Below, one piece after another: positions 34,076 through 42,364 of a DNA stretch of 64,000 nucleotides; positions within the stretch are counted from its first letter, which is position 1, and the number at the start of each line of letters is the position of its first letter. The DNA is taken from contig NZ_JYNL01000030.1 in the NCBI RefSeq assembly GCF_001044235.1, positions 300,881-364,880 of the forward strand. Direction: 5' to 3'. The position numbers were made by a program, and so were the translations under genes. Under the pieces are notes generated by a model. It saw only the letters and a program-made list of their open reading frames with translations, was not told the origin of the DNA and did not search any database. Origin of the DNA: Mycolicibacterium chlorophenolicum (lineage in GTDB: Bacteria; Actinomycetota; Actinomycetes; Mycobacteriales; Mycobacteriaceae).

Positions 34076-35596
34076 ATGGCGCCAGAGACCCCGATCATCT
34101 CGGAGCACCCCGATCAGATCCCCCACCGCCGGCTGCCGTTCTGGGTCGCACTCGCCCTGTCGGTGGCGCTGGTCGGCCCGACCCTGGCGATGTCGGGCAA
34201 CGGCCAGGGTCTGATCGGCACCGTCGGCAAATCGATCCCGCTCGTCTTCCTGATCGGCCTGGTCGGCGTCTCGCTGGTCGGCTACAGCTTCGTGCGGCTC
34301 ACCCGGCACCTCAATCACGCCGGATCGGCCTACGGACTGGTGGGCGGGACCATCGGGCCGCGCACCGGCTTCTTCTCCGGTTTCGCGATGCTCGGCGCCT
34401 ACTGGGGGTTCTCGATCGGCACGCTCGCCCTGACGGCGGCCTTCGTGAACTCGTTCATCGCGGCGCTGCAGCCGGGCAACGACAACCCCTACCAGGTGCC
34501 CTGGCTACTGGTGGTGGTGATCGGTGCCGTCATCTCGTTCCTGTTGTCCGGCAGAGACATTCAGCTGCTCGCGAAGATCCTGCTCGCCATCGAGGGAATC
34601 GGCATCCTGGCGATGATCGTGCTCGTGGTGGCGATCTTCGCCCAGGGCGGCGCCCCCGCGACGGGCATCGACTTCTCGGTGTTCTCCTTCTCCGGCGGTG
34701 TCTCCGCGTCAGCGGTGCTGGCCGGTGTGGTGGCGGCCTTCCTGTCCTGGGCCGGATTCGAGGCGTGCGCGTCGATGGGTGAGGAGACCGACGACCCCAA
34801 ACGCAACATCCCCCGCGCGCTGGCCGGAACGCTGATCCTCACCGGCGTGCTGTTCGTGGTCGTGATGTTCGCGCAGGTGGTCGGATTCGGCACCGACGCA
34901 GCGGGACTCGAGGCGTTCCAGGGTTCCGGCAACACACTCGGCGATCTCGGCGGCACCTACATCGGCCAGTGGTTCTCGCTCGTGATCATCTTCACCGCGA
35001 TCGTGTCGGCGTTCGGCTGCCACCTGGCGACCTCGGCGACGTCGGGCCGCATGCTCTACGCCTTCGGCCGCGACGGATTCGGCCCGAAAGCGCTGGCGCA
35101 CATCCACGCCGGCACCGGCGGTCCGCGCCGGGCGACCTGGCTCGTGGTGGTCGTCGCGCTGGTGGTCGACCTGATCTGCGGGGCGCTCGGCTGGCCCGAC
35201 ATGGGCACCGGCAACGCCGCGATCAACACCTACTTCCTGTTCGCGGTCGCCGGATCGGTGTGCCTGATGGTGTGCTACCTGCTCGTCGAGCTCGCGGCCG
35301 CCTACTTCGTCGGCGCGCCGAAGTTCGGATCGGTGCACGGCGGCACGGGCAGAGTGCCCGGCCTGGTGCTCCCCCTGCTCGGTGCCGTCGTGATCGTCAC
35401 CGTGCTGTGGTTCAACGTCAAGGACGCCGACAGCTGGTCGGCCGCACCGCTGCTGGGCCTCTACTGGTGTGCGCTCGGCCTGGTCATCGCGGTGGCGCTG
35501 TCCGGCATCGCCAAGCGCGTCGGTGAATCGCTGGCCGTCGAACTGGAGCTCGCGCCCCGCGGCGCCGGTGCAGCCGAACCGACCCGACCCGCGTGA
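34076..35596 (+). CDS. APC-superfamily amino acid/amine permease
   Basis: A 506-residue inner-membrane transporter with about twelve hydrophobic segments. LPFWVALALSVALVGPTLAMSGNG at the start corresponds to the unwound TM1 substrate site, NHAGSAYGLVGGTIGPRTGFFSG is the classic APC helix 2-3 region, and WAGFEACASMGEETDDPKRNIPRAL is the TM6-7 signature. ATG 34076 follows GTGAAGGAGAACCCC. It is 16 bases downstream of the GS-like gene and overlaps the aminotransferase by four bases, so the substrate is probably the amine or amino acid handled by this operon. Confidence 0.88.
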   Translation: MAPETPIISEHPDQIPHRRLPFWVALALSVALVGPTLAMSGNGQGLIGTVGKSIPLVFLIGLVGVSLVGYSFVRLTRHLNHAGSAYGLVGGTIGPRTGFFSGFAMLGAYWGFSIGTLALTAAFVNSFIAALQPGNDNPYQVPWLLVVVIGAVISFLLSGRDIQLLAKILLAIEGIGILAMIVLVVAIFAQGGAPATGIDFSVFSFSGGVSASAVLAGVVAAFLSWAGFEACASMGEETDDPKRNIPRALAGTLILTGVLFVVVMFAQVVGFGTDAAGLEAFQGSGNTLGDLGGTYIGQWFSLVIIFTAIVSAFGCHLATSATSGRMLYAFGRDGFGPKALAHIHAGTGGPRRATWLVVVVALVVDLICGALGWPDMGTGNAAINTYFLFAVAGSVCLMVCYLLVELAAAYFVGAPKFGSVHGGTGRVPGLVLPLLGAVVIVTVLWFNVKDADSWSAAPLLGLYWCALGLVIAVALSGIAKRVGESLAVELELAPRGAGAAEPTRPA

Positions 35597-36900
35597 GCTC
35601 GCTCTACGCCCGCGACGCGGCCGTCATCGCCGGTATCGAGAAGCTGCGCTTCTTCCCGCTCGAGGTGCAGTCCGGCCACGGGTGCATACTCACCACCCCC
35701 GAGGGTCGTGAGCTGCTCGACCTGTCCGCGACGTGGACGGCGTCCGGGCTGGGGCACGGTCACCCCGCGGTGGTCGAGGCGGTGAGCCGCGCGATCCGGG
35801 ACGCGCCCGGATCCGGCGGACTGTCGGCGGTGCACCCCGATTCGGTCGGCCTGGCCGAAGACCTGCTCGCGCTGGTGCCCGGCGACGGCGAACGCCGCGT
35901 CTACCTCGGGCACGCGGGCTCGGACGCCAACGACGTCGCGCTGCGCGCATGCCGGCACGCCACCGGGCGGCGCACCGTGGTCGCGTTCGAACACAGTTAC
36001 CACGGCGGGGTCGGTCTCGCGATGGGCGTCTCCGGCGTGCACGTCGACGCCGGTGCGCCCGCCGATCCCGACGCGGTGTTCCTGCCTTACCCCAACCCGT
36101 TCCGGCCCGGGCCGGACGGTGTGGAGGCCGATGTGACGGCCTGCCTGGAACTGGCCGACCAGCATCTGGGCGGCGGTCGCGTCGCGTGCCTGATCGTCGA
36201 ACCGATCCTGTCCGACGGCGGTCTGGTGGTACCCCCGGACGGCTTCCTGGCGCAGCTGCACGAGGTGTGCCGGCGCCACGGCGTCCCGATGATCTGCGAC
36301 GAGGTCAAGATGGGGCTGGGCCGGCCGGGCACCCTGCACGCCTTCGAGCACGACGGCGTGGTGCCCGACATCGTCACGTTCGGGAAGGTGATCGGCGGCG
36401 GGCTGCCGCTGTCGGCCGCGGTCGGACCCGCCGAGATCCTCGACAACCCGCCCGCTGCGGCGCTGCTGACCACAGCCGGCAACCCGGTGTGTACCGCCGC
36501 GGGCCGGGCAGTCCTGAAGACCATCGTCTCCGACGGGCTCGTCGACAACGCCGCCACCGTCGGTGCGGTACTCGCGGATTCGCTGCGCGGTCTGGCCGAC
36601 TCCCCCGGCGGTGACCGGATCGGCGACGTCCGGGGCCGCGGCCTGGCCGTCGGCCTGGAGCTCGTCGATCCCGAGACGGGTGACCGGGATCCGCGGCTGG
36701 CCGCCGCGGTGGTCTACCGTGCTTGGGAGTTGGGCGCGGTCGTCTACTACGTCGGCGGGAACGTCCTCGAGATCACCCCGCCGCTGGTGCTCACCGAGAG
36801 TCAGGCGATGCAGGCGGCGGAGATCCTCAGGGCGGCGATCGGCGACGCGGCCGCAGGCAAGGTCGACGCCGAGGAGGTCGCGAAGTATGCCGGCTGGTGA
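35593..36900 (+). CDS. Class III PLP-dependent aminotransferase
   Basis: A 435-residue fold-type-I transaminase of the omega-amino acid/4-aminobutyrate type. SGLGHGHPAVVEAV, the PLP-phosphate region LGHAGSDANDVALRACRHATG, HSYHGGVGLAMG, IVEPILSDGGLVVPPDGFL, ICDEVKMGLGRPG (Asp contacting the pyridine N) and the Schiff-base Lys in TFGKVIGGGLPL are all present. GTG 35593 overlaps the permease stop as GTGA. In this operon it would remove the terminal amine of the amine or its gamma-glutamyl derivative, a step like PuuE or a polyamine transaminase. No aldehyde dehydrogenase gene is adjacent. Confidence 0.88.
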   Translation: MSSLYARDAAVIAGIEKLRFFPLEVQSGHGCILTTPEGRELLDLSATWTASGLGHGHPAVVEAVSRAIRDAPGSGGLSAVHPDSVGLAEDLLALVPGDGERRVYLGHAGSDANDVALRACRHATGRRTVVAFEHSYHGGVGLAMGVSGVHVDAGAPADPDAVFLPYPNPFRPGPDGVEADVTACLELADQHLGGGRVACLIVEPILSDGGLVVPPDGFLAQLHEVCRRHGVPMICDEVKMGLGRPGTLHAFEHDGVVPDIVTFGKVIGGGLPLSAAVGPAEILDNPPAAALLTTAGNPVCTAAGRAVLKTIVSDGLVDNAATVGAVLADSLRGLADSPGGDRIGDVRGRGLAVGLELVDPETGDRDPRLAAAVVYRAWELGAVVYYVGGNVLEITPPLVLTESQAMQAAEILRAAIGDAAAGKVDAEEVAKYAGW

Positions 36901-38062
36901 ACTGCAGGACGTCTTCGACGGCGTGGAGGCCCAGGTCCCCGACGGCCTCGCCGACCACCTGCGCACCGTCACCCTCGTCGACCACCACGTGCACGGCACC
37001 TTCACCGAAGCCGTCGACCGGGCCACGTTCGAGTTCTCGATCAACGAGGGGTCCAACGATCCGGTGCCGAGCTGGATGACACAGTTCGACTCCCCTCTCG
37101 GCCTGTCGATACGGCGTTGGTGCGCACCACTTCTCGGTCTGCCCCCGCACGCCGACGGCGAACAGTACTGGAAACGCCGCTGCGAATTCGGTCCCGACGA
37201 GCTGGCGACGACGATGCTGCCGGCCGCCGGTGTGTCGCGCTGGATCGTCGACACCGGCTTCAAGGGCGACCGGATCACCCCGCACGGCCGCCTCGCCGAA
37301 CTCGCCGGTGGGCAGTCCTCGGAGATCATCCGGCTCGAACGGGTCGCGGAGGATCTTCTCGAGGACGGCACCGCCCCCGACGACTTCCCCGACGCGATGC
37401 GGGCTGCGCTGGCGCGCGCCGCCGACGACCCGGCGGTCGTCGGCACCAAGACGATCGTGGCCTACCGCACCGGCTTCGACATCGACTGGAGCGCGCCCGC
37501 CGACGCCGACGTCGTGACCCGCGCCCGGGACCTCGCGGCGCGGCCGGGTTCGCCGCGCATCGACGACCCGGTGCTGATCGCGTTCGGTGTGCACGAGGCG
37601 GCGGCACACGGCCTGCCGATCCAGGTGCACGTCGGGTTCGGCGACCGTGATCTGGATCTGCACCGCTGCGATCCCCTGCTCCTCCTGCCGCTGCTGCGAA
37701 CCATGCCGCCCGTGCCCCTCCTGCTGCTGCATTGCTACCCGTACCACCGCCAAGCCGGTTATCTCGCACAGGCTTTCGACCACGTGAACTTCGATGTCGG
37801 GCTGGCGATCAACTACCTGGGCCCCCGCGCCACCGGACTGGTCGCCGAGGCGCTGGACACCGCGCCGTTCGCCAAACAGCTGTACTCGTCGGACGCATTC
37901 GGCCCACCCGAACTCCACGTGCTGGGGTCGGTGCTGTGGCGGCGTGCCATGGGGCTGGTGCTCGGCGAGTGGGTCCGGACCGGCGACTGCGCCGAGGCCG
38001 ACGCGATCCGCATCGTCGACATGATCGGCGTCACCAATGCCCAACGCGTCTATGGGCTCTGA
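36887..38062 (+). CDS. FluG-type amidohydrolase
   Basis: A 391-residue amidohydrolase-2 family protein. LVDHHVHGTF gives the first metal-binding HxH, IQVHVGFGDRDLDLHRCDPLLLLPLL a further His, LLLLHCYPYHRQAGYLAQAF another, and LYSSDAFGPPE the Asp. This order and the wording GFGDRDLDL, YPYHRQAGYL and NFDVGLAI resemble the N-terminal half of fungal FluG and plant nodulin/FluG-like proteins, where it is fused to a GS domain. Here the GS partner is encoded three genes upstream. ATG 36887 overlaps the aminotransferase by 14 bases after GAGGAGGTCGCGAAGT. It probably hydrolyses or decarboxylates an amide or carboxylate of the pathway. Confidence 0.82.
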   Translation: MPAGELQDVFDGVEAQVPDGLADHLRTVTLVDHHVHGTFTEAVDRATFEFSINEGSNDPVPSWMTQFDSPLGLSIRRWCAPLLGLPPHADGEQYWKRRCEFGPDELATTMLPAAGVSRWIVDTGFKGDRITPHGRLAELAGGQSSEIIRLERVAEDLLEDGTAPDDFPDAMRAALARAADDPAVVGTKTIVAYRTGFDIDWSAPADADVVTRARDLAARPGSPRIDDPVLIAFGVHEAAAHGLPIQVHVGFGDRDLDLHRCDPLLLLPLLRTMPPVPLLLLHCYPYHRQAGYLAQAFDHVNFDVGLAINYLGPRATGLVAEALDTAPFAKQLYSSDAFGPPELHVLGSVLWRRAMGLVLGEWVRTGDCAEADAIRIVDMIGVTNAQRVYGL

Positions 38063-39506
38063 CCACACCCGCGCACCCCTGTTCGCCTCGCTACGCGAAT
38101 TCGTCGAGCGCGGGCAGGCGCCGTTCTACTCGCCGGGGCACAAGGGCGGCCGCACACTCGACCCGTGGCTGCGGCAGAACATCGCCGCCCTGGACCTGAA
38201 CAACCTGCCCGACACCGACACGCTGCACTGCCCGGCGGGGCCGATCCTCGAGGCGGAGCGGCTGATCGCCGACGCATGGGGCGTCCCGCAGAGCTTCGTC
38301 ATGGTGCAGGGATCCACGGGCGGGAACATCGCCGTCGCGCTGACGGCGCTGCGGCCCGACGAGCCGGTTCTGGTGGCGCGCAACGCCCACAAGTCGGTGC
38401 TGGCAGGGCTGGTGCAGGTCGGCGCCCGGCCGGTGTGGCTGGAGCCGCGCTGGGACGCCGCGTTCGGTGTCGCACACGGACTCGACACCGGCGTCGTCGA
38501 GACGGCGTTCCAGACGACCGGTGCGAAGGCCCTGTGGGTGCTGCACCCGACCTACTACGGCACGACCGGGGACATCACCGCACTGGCCCAGGTGTGCCGC
38601 CGCTACGGCGCGCGGATGCTCGTCGACGGTGCGCACTCCCCGCACTTCGCGTTCCACCCGGAGCTGCCCACTCCGGGCGAGCGGTCCGGCGCCGCCGCCA
38701 CCGTGCAGTCGGTGCACAAGATCCTGTCCGGGCTCAGCCAGGCCGCCGTGCTGCACGTCGACACCGCCCAGCTCGACGAAGCGTCGGTGCGGCGGTCCCT
38801 GCAACTCGTGCAGACCACCAGCCCGCACTTCGCGATCATGGCGTCGATCGATCTGGCGCGCCGGCAGATGGTGCTCGACGGCCGGGCCCTGCTCGACGCC
38901 GCGCTGGCCCGGGCACGATCCGCCGCCGAGCGGCTCAGCCAGATTCCGGGTCTGACGGTGCTGCGACCGCACCACCTGGCCGGACCCGGCACCGGCCTGT
39001 GCCAGCTCGACGAGACCAAGCTGCTGATCGGAACCGCCGCCGTGAACGCCGACGCACGGGAGATCCTGGCGCGGCTCAACCACGTGCACGGTGTGCAACC
39101 CGAACTCGCCGGCACCGGACACATTCTGTGCATCAGCACCATCGGCAACACCGCCGACGACTTCGACCGGCTGACAACGGCTTTCGAGGAAGTATCCGCC
39201 CACTTCGGACAGCGGGATATCGACACGGCGAGTGGGTGGACCGCTGATCTGCTCGCGGTGCGGCCGGACGTGGTGCTGACGCCGCGTGACGCGTTCTTCG
39301 CCGACACCGACAGCGTCGCACTGGCCGATGCCGCCGGACGGGTCGCCGCCGAGGCCATCACCCCCTACCCGCCCGGCATCCCGCTGGTGATGCCGGGCGA
39401 GCGCCTCGGGCGGGACGTCATCGACCTGCTGGTGGCGCTGCGCGACGCGGGCAACCCGATCAGCGCCTCGGATCCGACGCTGACGGTCGTCGCGGTCGTG
39501 CGCTGA
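38052..39506 (+). CDS. Orn/Lys/Arg decarboxylase family protein
   Basis: A 484-residue fold-type-I PLP enzyme of the bacterial ornithine/lysine/arginine decarboxylase group. FYSPGHKGGRTLDPWL is the family's substrate motif; VMVQGSTGGNIAVALTAL binds PLP phosphate; LVDGAHSPHFAFHP holds the Asp; TVQSVHKILSGLSQAAVLH carries the Schiff-base Lys. The C-terminal domain has YPPGIPLVMPGERLG, typical of these enzymes. The length matches small (YaaO/SpeA-like) members rather than the 700-residue inducible forms. ATG 38052 overlaps the amidohydrolase by 11 bases. It would supply an amine from a basic amino acid to the gamma-glutamyl ligase of the same operon. Confidence 0.87.
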   Translation: MGSDHTRAPLFASLREFVERGQAPFYSPGHKGGRTLDPWLRQNIAALDLNNLPDTDTLHCPAGPILEAERLIADAWGVPQSFVMVQGSTGGNIAVALTALRPDEPVLVARNAHKSVLAGLVQVGARPVWLEPRWDAAFGVAHGLDTGVVETAFQTTGAKALWVLHPTYYGTTGDITALAQVCRRYGARMLVDGAHSPHFAFHPELPTPGERSGAAATVQSVHKILSGLSQAAVLHVDTAQLDEASVRRSLQLVQTTSPHFAIMASIDLARRQMVLDGRALLDAALARARSAAERLSQIPGLTVLRPHHLAGPGTGLCQLDETKLLIGTAAVNADAREILARLNHVHGVQPELAGTGHILCISTIGNTADDFDRLTTAFEEVSAHFGQRDIDTASGWTADLLAVRPDVVLTPRDAFFADTDSVALADAAGRVAAEAITPYPPGIPLVMPGERLGRDVIDLLVALRDAGNPISASDPTLTVVAVVR

Positions 39507-39509
39507 CCG

Positions 39510-40091
39510 TCACCGGCGCGGCGGCGCGTCGACGAGCGCGGTGAACGCCCCTTCCAGCAGAGCCTGCAGATCACCCGGTTTCGCGTGCGCCAGCGTGGTC
39601 GCGCCCACGACGCTTCGCATCAGCAGCACACCGGAGATCACCGACAGGATGACGTCCCCCCGAAGGTGTGCCCCGGGGCCCCGGAGTTGCCGGGCCAGTC
39701 GTCGCCCGACATGGCGTTCGATGGCGTCGCGCACGATCTCGGTGGCCCGCGGGTTCGACAGCGAACGCAGCATGATCAGGAACGGCTCGGGTGGATCGGC
39801 TCGCGGATCGGTATGGGCGACCAGCGCGGCGGCTACGTGGCGCGCCAGATCTGCGGCGTTCTCGGCGACGAAAACCGCTGGCGCAAAGGAGGTCTCGACG
39901 GCCTCGACGAACAGCTGCTCCTTCGACCCGAAGTAGCGGTTGACCAGCATCGCGGTGAAGCCGGCATCGGCGGCGATATCCCTCACGCCTGCGCCGTCGT
40001 AGCCGGCCCGTGCGAAATGGCGAACGGCCGAGTGCAAGATAGCCTCGCGGGTGGACGCCGCATCGCGGCGGCGCGGTGAGCTGGACGGCAT
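39510..40091 (-). CDS. TetR family transcriptional regulator
   Basis: A 193-residue repressor. The N-terminal helix-turn-helix is complete: TREAILHSAVRHFARAGYDGAGVRDIAADAGFTAMLVNRYFGSKEQLF. The C-terminal ligand domain matches the common TetR_C type (SLSNPRATEIVRDAIERHVGRRLARQL). It is convergent with the decarboxylase gene (three bases apart) and divergent from two SDR genes. A perfect 16-base palindrome at 40122-40137, between the divergent starts, is its probable operator, so it is likely to repress both itself and the SDR pair rather than the amine operon. Confidence 0.88.
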   Translation of the reverse strand: MPSSSPRRRDAASTREAILHSAVRHFARAGYDGAGVRDIAADAGFTAMLVNRYFGSKEQLFVEAVETSFAPAVFVAENAADLARHVAAALVAHTDPRADPPEPFLIMLRSLSNPRATEIVRDAIERHVGRRLARQLRGPGAHLRGDVILSVISGVLLMRSVVGATTLAHAKPGDLQALLEGAFTALVDAPPRR

Positions 40092-40121
40092 ACCTCACGG
40101 TAGAGGAATAAATCACGAGAA

Positions 40122-40137
40122 GTCTACATTTGTAGAC
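40122..40137. promoter_or_regulatory. TetR operator palindrome GTCTACA-TT-TGTAGAC
   Basis: Two perfect 7-base arms around TT lie between the divergent tetR (start 40091) and SDR (start 40140). The palindrome ends two bases before the SDR start codon, so a bound repressor would cover the transcription or translation start. The A+T-rich stretch GAGGAATAAATCACGAGAAG at 40104-40121 probably contains promoter elements. Confidence 0.72.
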
Positions 40138-40139
40138 AT

Positions 40140-40931
40140 ATGCAGATGGGATTGTCGAACAAACGAGCACTGGTCACCGGATCGAGCACAGGGCTGGGCC
40201 GCGCCATCGCCGAGATGCTGGCCGGCGAGGGCGCTTCCGTGGTGGTGCACGGCCGAGACGAGCAGCGCACCCACCACGTCGTGGACGGGATCCGCTCGGC
40301 CGGCGGTGACGCCGCAGGCGTGATCGGAGACATCGCGACCGCCGAAGGGGCAGCCGAGGTTGCCGGTGCCGCCGGTGCGGTGGACATCCTGGTCAACAAC
40401 GCCGGTTACTACGACGGGCTGCGGTGGACGCAGCTCGGTGCGGACGACTGGCTCGAGATCATGCGCGTCAACGTCATCTCCGGCGTGCGGATGATCGAGC
40501 ACCTGGTGCCCGGCATGCGACGCCGGGGGTGGGGTCGCGTGATCCAGATCGGCGGCGGTCTGGCCCTTCAGCCGGCAGCGGGACACCCCCATTACAGCGC
40601 CAGTCTCGCTGCGCGCCATAACGCGACCGTGTCCCTGGCCCGCGAGCTCGCCGGCACTGGCGTGACGGCCAACATCGTCGCTCCCGGCGCCATACTCACC
40701 GGCCCCACCGAAGAGATGGCCCGCCGGGCCGCCGCCGAGCACGGTTGGGGATCCCACTGGAATGACATCGAAAAGGCCGCGTCGACCGCGTGGTTCCCCA
40801 ACGATGTCGGCAGATTCGGCAGACCCGAGGAAGTCGCTGCGGCCGTGACCTTCCTCGCCAGCACGCACGCCGACTACATCACCGGGGCCGATCTCCGCGT
40901 GGACGGCGGCGTCGTCCGCACCGTCTCGTGA
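40140..40931 (+). CDS. SDR-fold protein lacking the catalytic Ser and Lys
   Basis: A 263-residue short-chain dehydrogenase-like protein. Cofactor binding looks intact (ALVTGSSTGLGRAIAEML, NNAGYY, and a C-terminal LRVDGGVVRTVS). The active site is altered: the position of the usual Ser is Gly (VIQIGGGLALQP), and the Tyr motif reads YSASL instead of YxxxK, so Lys is Leu; the codons are clear (GGC/GGT and CTC). The Asn of the tetrad (RVNVISG) remains. It may be a binding or regulatory protein or use other chemistry. ATG 40140 lies two bases from a TetR operator; ATG 40146 is an alternative. First gene of a two-SDR unit. Confidence 0.82.
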   Translation: MQMGLSNKRALVTGSSTGLGRAIAEMLAGEGASVVVHGRDEQRTHHVVDGIRSAGGDAAGVIGDIATAEGAAEVAGAAGAVDILVNNAGYYDGLRWTQLGADDWLEIMRVNVISGVRMIEHLVPGMRRRGWGRVIQIGGGLALQPAAGHPHYSASLAARHNATVSLARELAGTGVTANIVAPGAILTGPTEEMARRAAAEHGWGSHWNDIEKAASTAWFPNDVGRFGRPEEVAAAVTFLASTHADYITGADLRVDGGVVRTVS

Positions 40932-40963
40932 CTTCGTCCACCCACCACAGAAAGGGAAACATC

Positions 40964-41836
40964 ATGACGAACCCATCGAAAGTCATCCTGATTTCGGGTG
41001 CCTCCCGCGGCCTCGGCCGTCACCTCGTCGACCGGGCGCTGGCCGCCGGGCACCGCATCGTCGCCGGCGTCCGGTCGCCCTCCGCGCTCGCCGACCTGGC
41101 CGACCGGCATGCGGACCGCCTCGCCGTCGTGGAACTGGACGTCACCGACGCCGACCAGGCCCGCGGCGCCGTCTCCACCGCGGTCGAGCGATTCGGGCGA
41201 CTCGACGTCCTGGTCAACAACGCCGGCTATGCGAATATGGCCCCGATCGAAGATGTCGACATCGACGACTTCACCGCCCAGATCGACACCAACTTCTTCG
41301 GCGTCGTGCGGCTGACCCGGGCCGCGATACCGGTCATGCGCGCCCAGGGGTCCGGTCACATCGTCCAGATTTCCTCGGTGGGAGGACGATTGACGCGCCC
41401 CGGCCTGGCCGCATACCAGTCGGCCAAGTGGGCTGTCACCGGGTTCTCCGGCGTGCTGGCCGCCGAAGTCGCTCCGCTGGGCATCAAAGTCACCGTGCTC
41501 GAGCCGGGCGGCATGCGCACCGACTGGGCCGGTGCGTCGATGCGTGTCGACGAGGTGCGCGACGAGTACGCGAGCACGGTCGGCGCGGCGGCGCAGATGA
41601 GCAGATCCAGCAGCATCGGCGCCAGCGACCCCGCCAAGGTCGCCGATCTGGTGCTGCAGATCATCGACATGGCCGAGCCGCCGGCTCGGCTTCTGGTCGG
41701 GCCCGACGCCTACGACTACGCCACAGCCGCAGGGCGGGCCCTTCTCGCCGACGACGAGCGGTTCCAGGCACTGAGCAGATCGACCGTGGCCGACGATGCG
41801 ACTGCAGCCCAGCTCGATCCGCTCAGCGGTACGTAG
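40964..41836 (+). CDS. Short-chain dehydrogenase/reductase
   Basis: A 290-residue SDR. LISGASRGLGRHLVDRALAAG binds the cofactor, NNAGYA follows, ISSVGG provides Ser, and YQSAKWAV the Tyr/Lys pair; the C-terminal extension PARLLVGPDAYDYATAAGRA is typical of the larger oxidoreductase subgroup. ATG 40964 follows AGAAAGGGAAACATC. It lies 32 bases after the divergent SDR-like protein and should be in the same TetR-controlled transcript. Intact catalytic residues here contrast with its neighbour, so the two could work as a pair. Confidence 0.87.
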   Translation: MTNPSKVILISGASRGLGRHLVDRALAAGHRIVAGVRSPSALADLADRHADRLAVVELDVTDADQARGAVSTAVERFGRLDVLVNNAGYANMAPIEDVDIDDFTAQIDTNFFGVVRLTRAAIPVMRAQGSGHIVQISSVGGRLTRPGLAAYQSAKWAVTGFSGVLAAEVAPLGIKVTVLEPGGMRTDWAGASMRVDEVRDEYASTVGAAAQMSRSSSIGASDPAKVADLVLQIIDMAEPPARLLVGPDAYDYATAAGRALLADDERFQALSRSTVADDATAAQLDPLSGT

Positions 41837-41854
41837 GACGAGTGGATCTCGGGG

Positions 41855-42292
41855 TCACTCCGCCGTCAGTTTCTCAGCGAGCATCACCAGGATGCCGCTC
41901 GGACCCCGCAGATACGTCAACTTGTAGAGGTCGCGGTAGGTCGCCACGCCGCGCAACGGATGGCACCCGTGCCGGGCGGCGATCGCCAAGGCCTCATCGA
42001 GGTCGTCGACCGAGAAGGCGACGCGGTGCATGCCGATCTCGTTGGGCAGCGTGGGATTCGAGGTGATCGCCTCGGGGTGGATGTACTCGAACAATTCGAG
42101 GCGGCCCTGACCGTCGGGCGTCTGCAGCATCGCGATCTTGGCGTGGTTGCCGTCCAGGCCAACCGCGGTGTCGGTCCACTCACCGCGGACGGTGTCCCGG
42201 CCGACGACCTCCAGACCCAGATCGGTGAAGAAGGAGATCGTCGCCTCCAGATCGGAGACCGCGATGCCGACGTTCTCGAATGTGATAGCCAT
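41855..42292 (-). CDS. VOC family protein (methylmalonyl-CoA epimerase/glyoxalase-like)
   Basis: A 145-residue glyoxalase-fold protein. FENVGIAVSDLEATISFFTDLGLEVVGR is the first module and GMHRVAFSVDDLDEALAIAARHGC the second; His and Glu positions suitable for metal binding are seen in VGIAVSD/GMHRVAF and RLELFEYIHP. Ends with LRGPSGILVMLAEKL. ATG 42292 is the start; the longer frame to 43171 is antisense to the membrane protein gene. Convergent with the SDR unit and divergent from the membrane protein. Confidence 0.8.
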   Translation of the reverse strand: MAITFENVGIAVSDLEATISFFTDLGLEVVGRDTVRGEWTDTAVGLDGNHAKIAMLQTPDGQGRLELFEYIHPEAITSNPTLPNEIGMHRVAFSVDDLDEALAIAARHGCHPLRGVATYRDLYKLTYLRGPSGILVMLAEKLTAE

Positions 42293-42364
42293 CGACCCGG
42301 ATGCTACCGACGCCGTGGGGGTGCTCGGCTCTAGAGTGATCCGCCTGACGAGGAGAGGTGCCGC

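Noticed and set aside
30965..39506. Assignment of the amine cluster as a plain Puu putrescine pathway
   Set aside because: PuuB, PuuC and PuuD homologues are absent, and a decarboxylase and a FluG-type amidohydrolase are present, so the name would claim too much.
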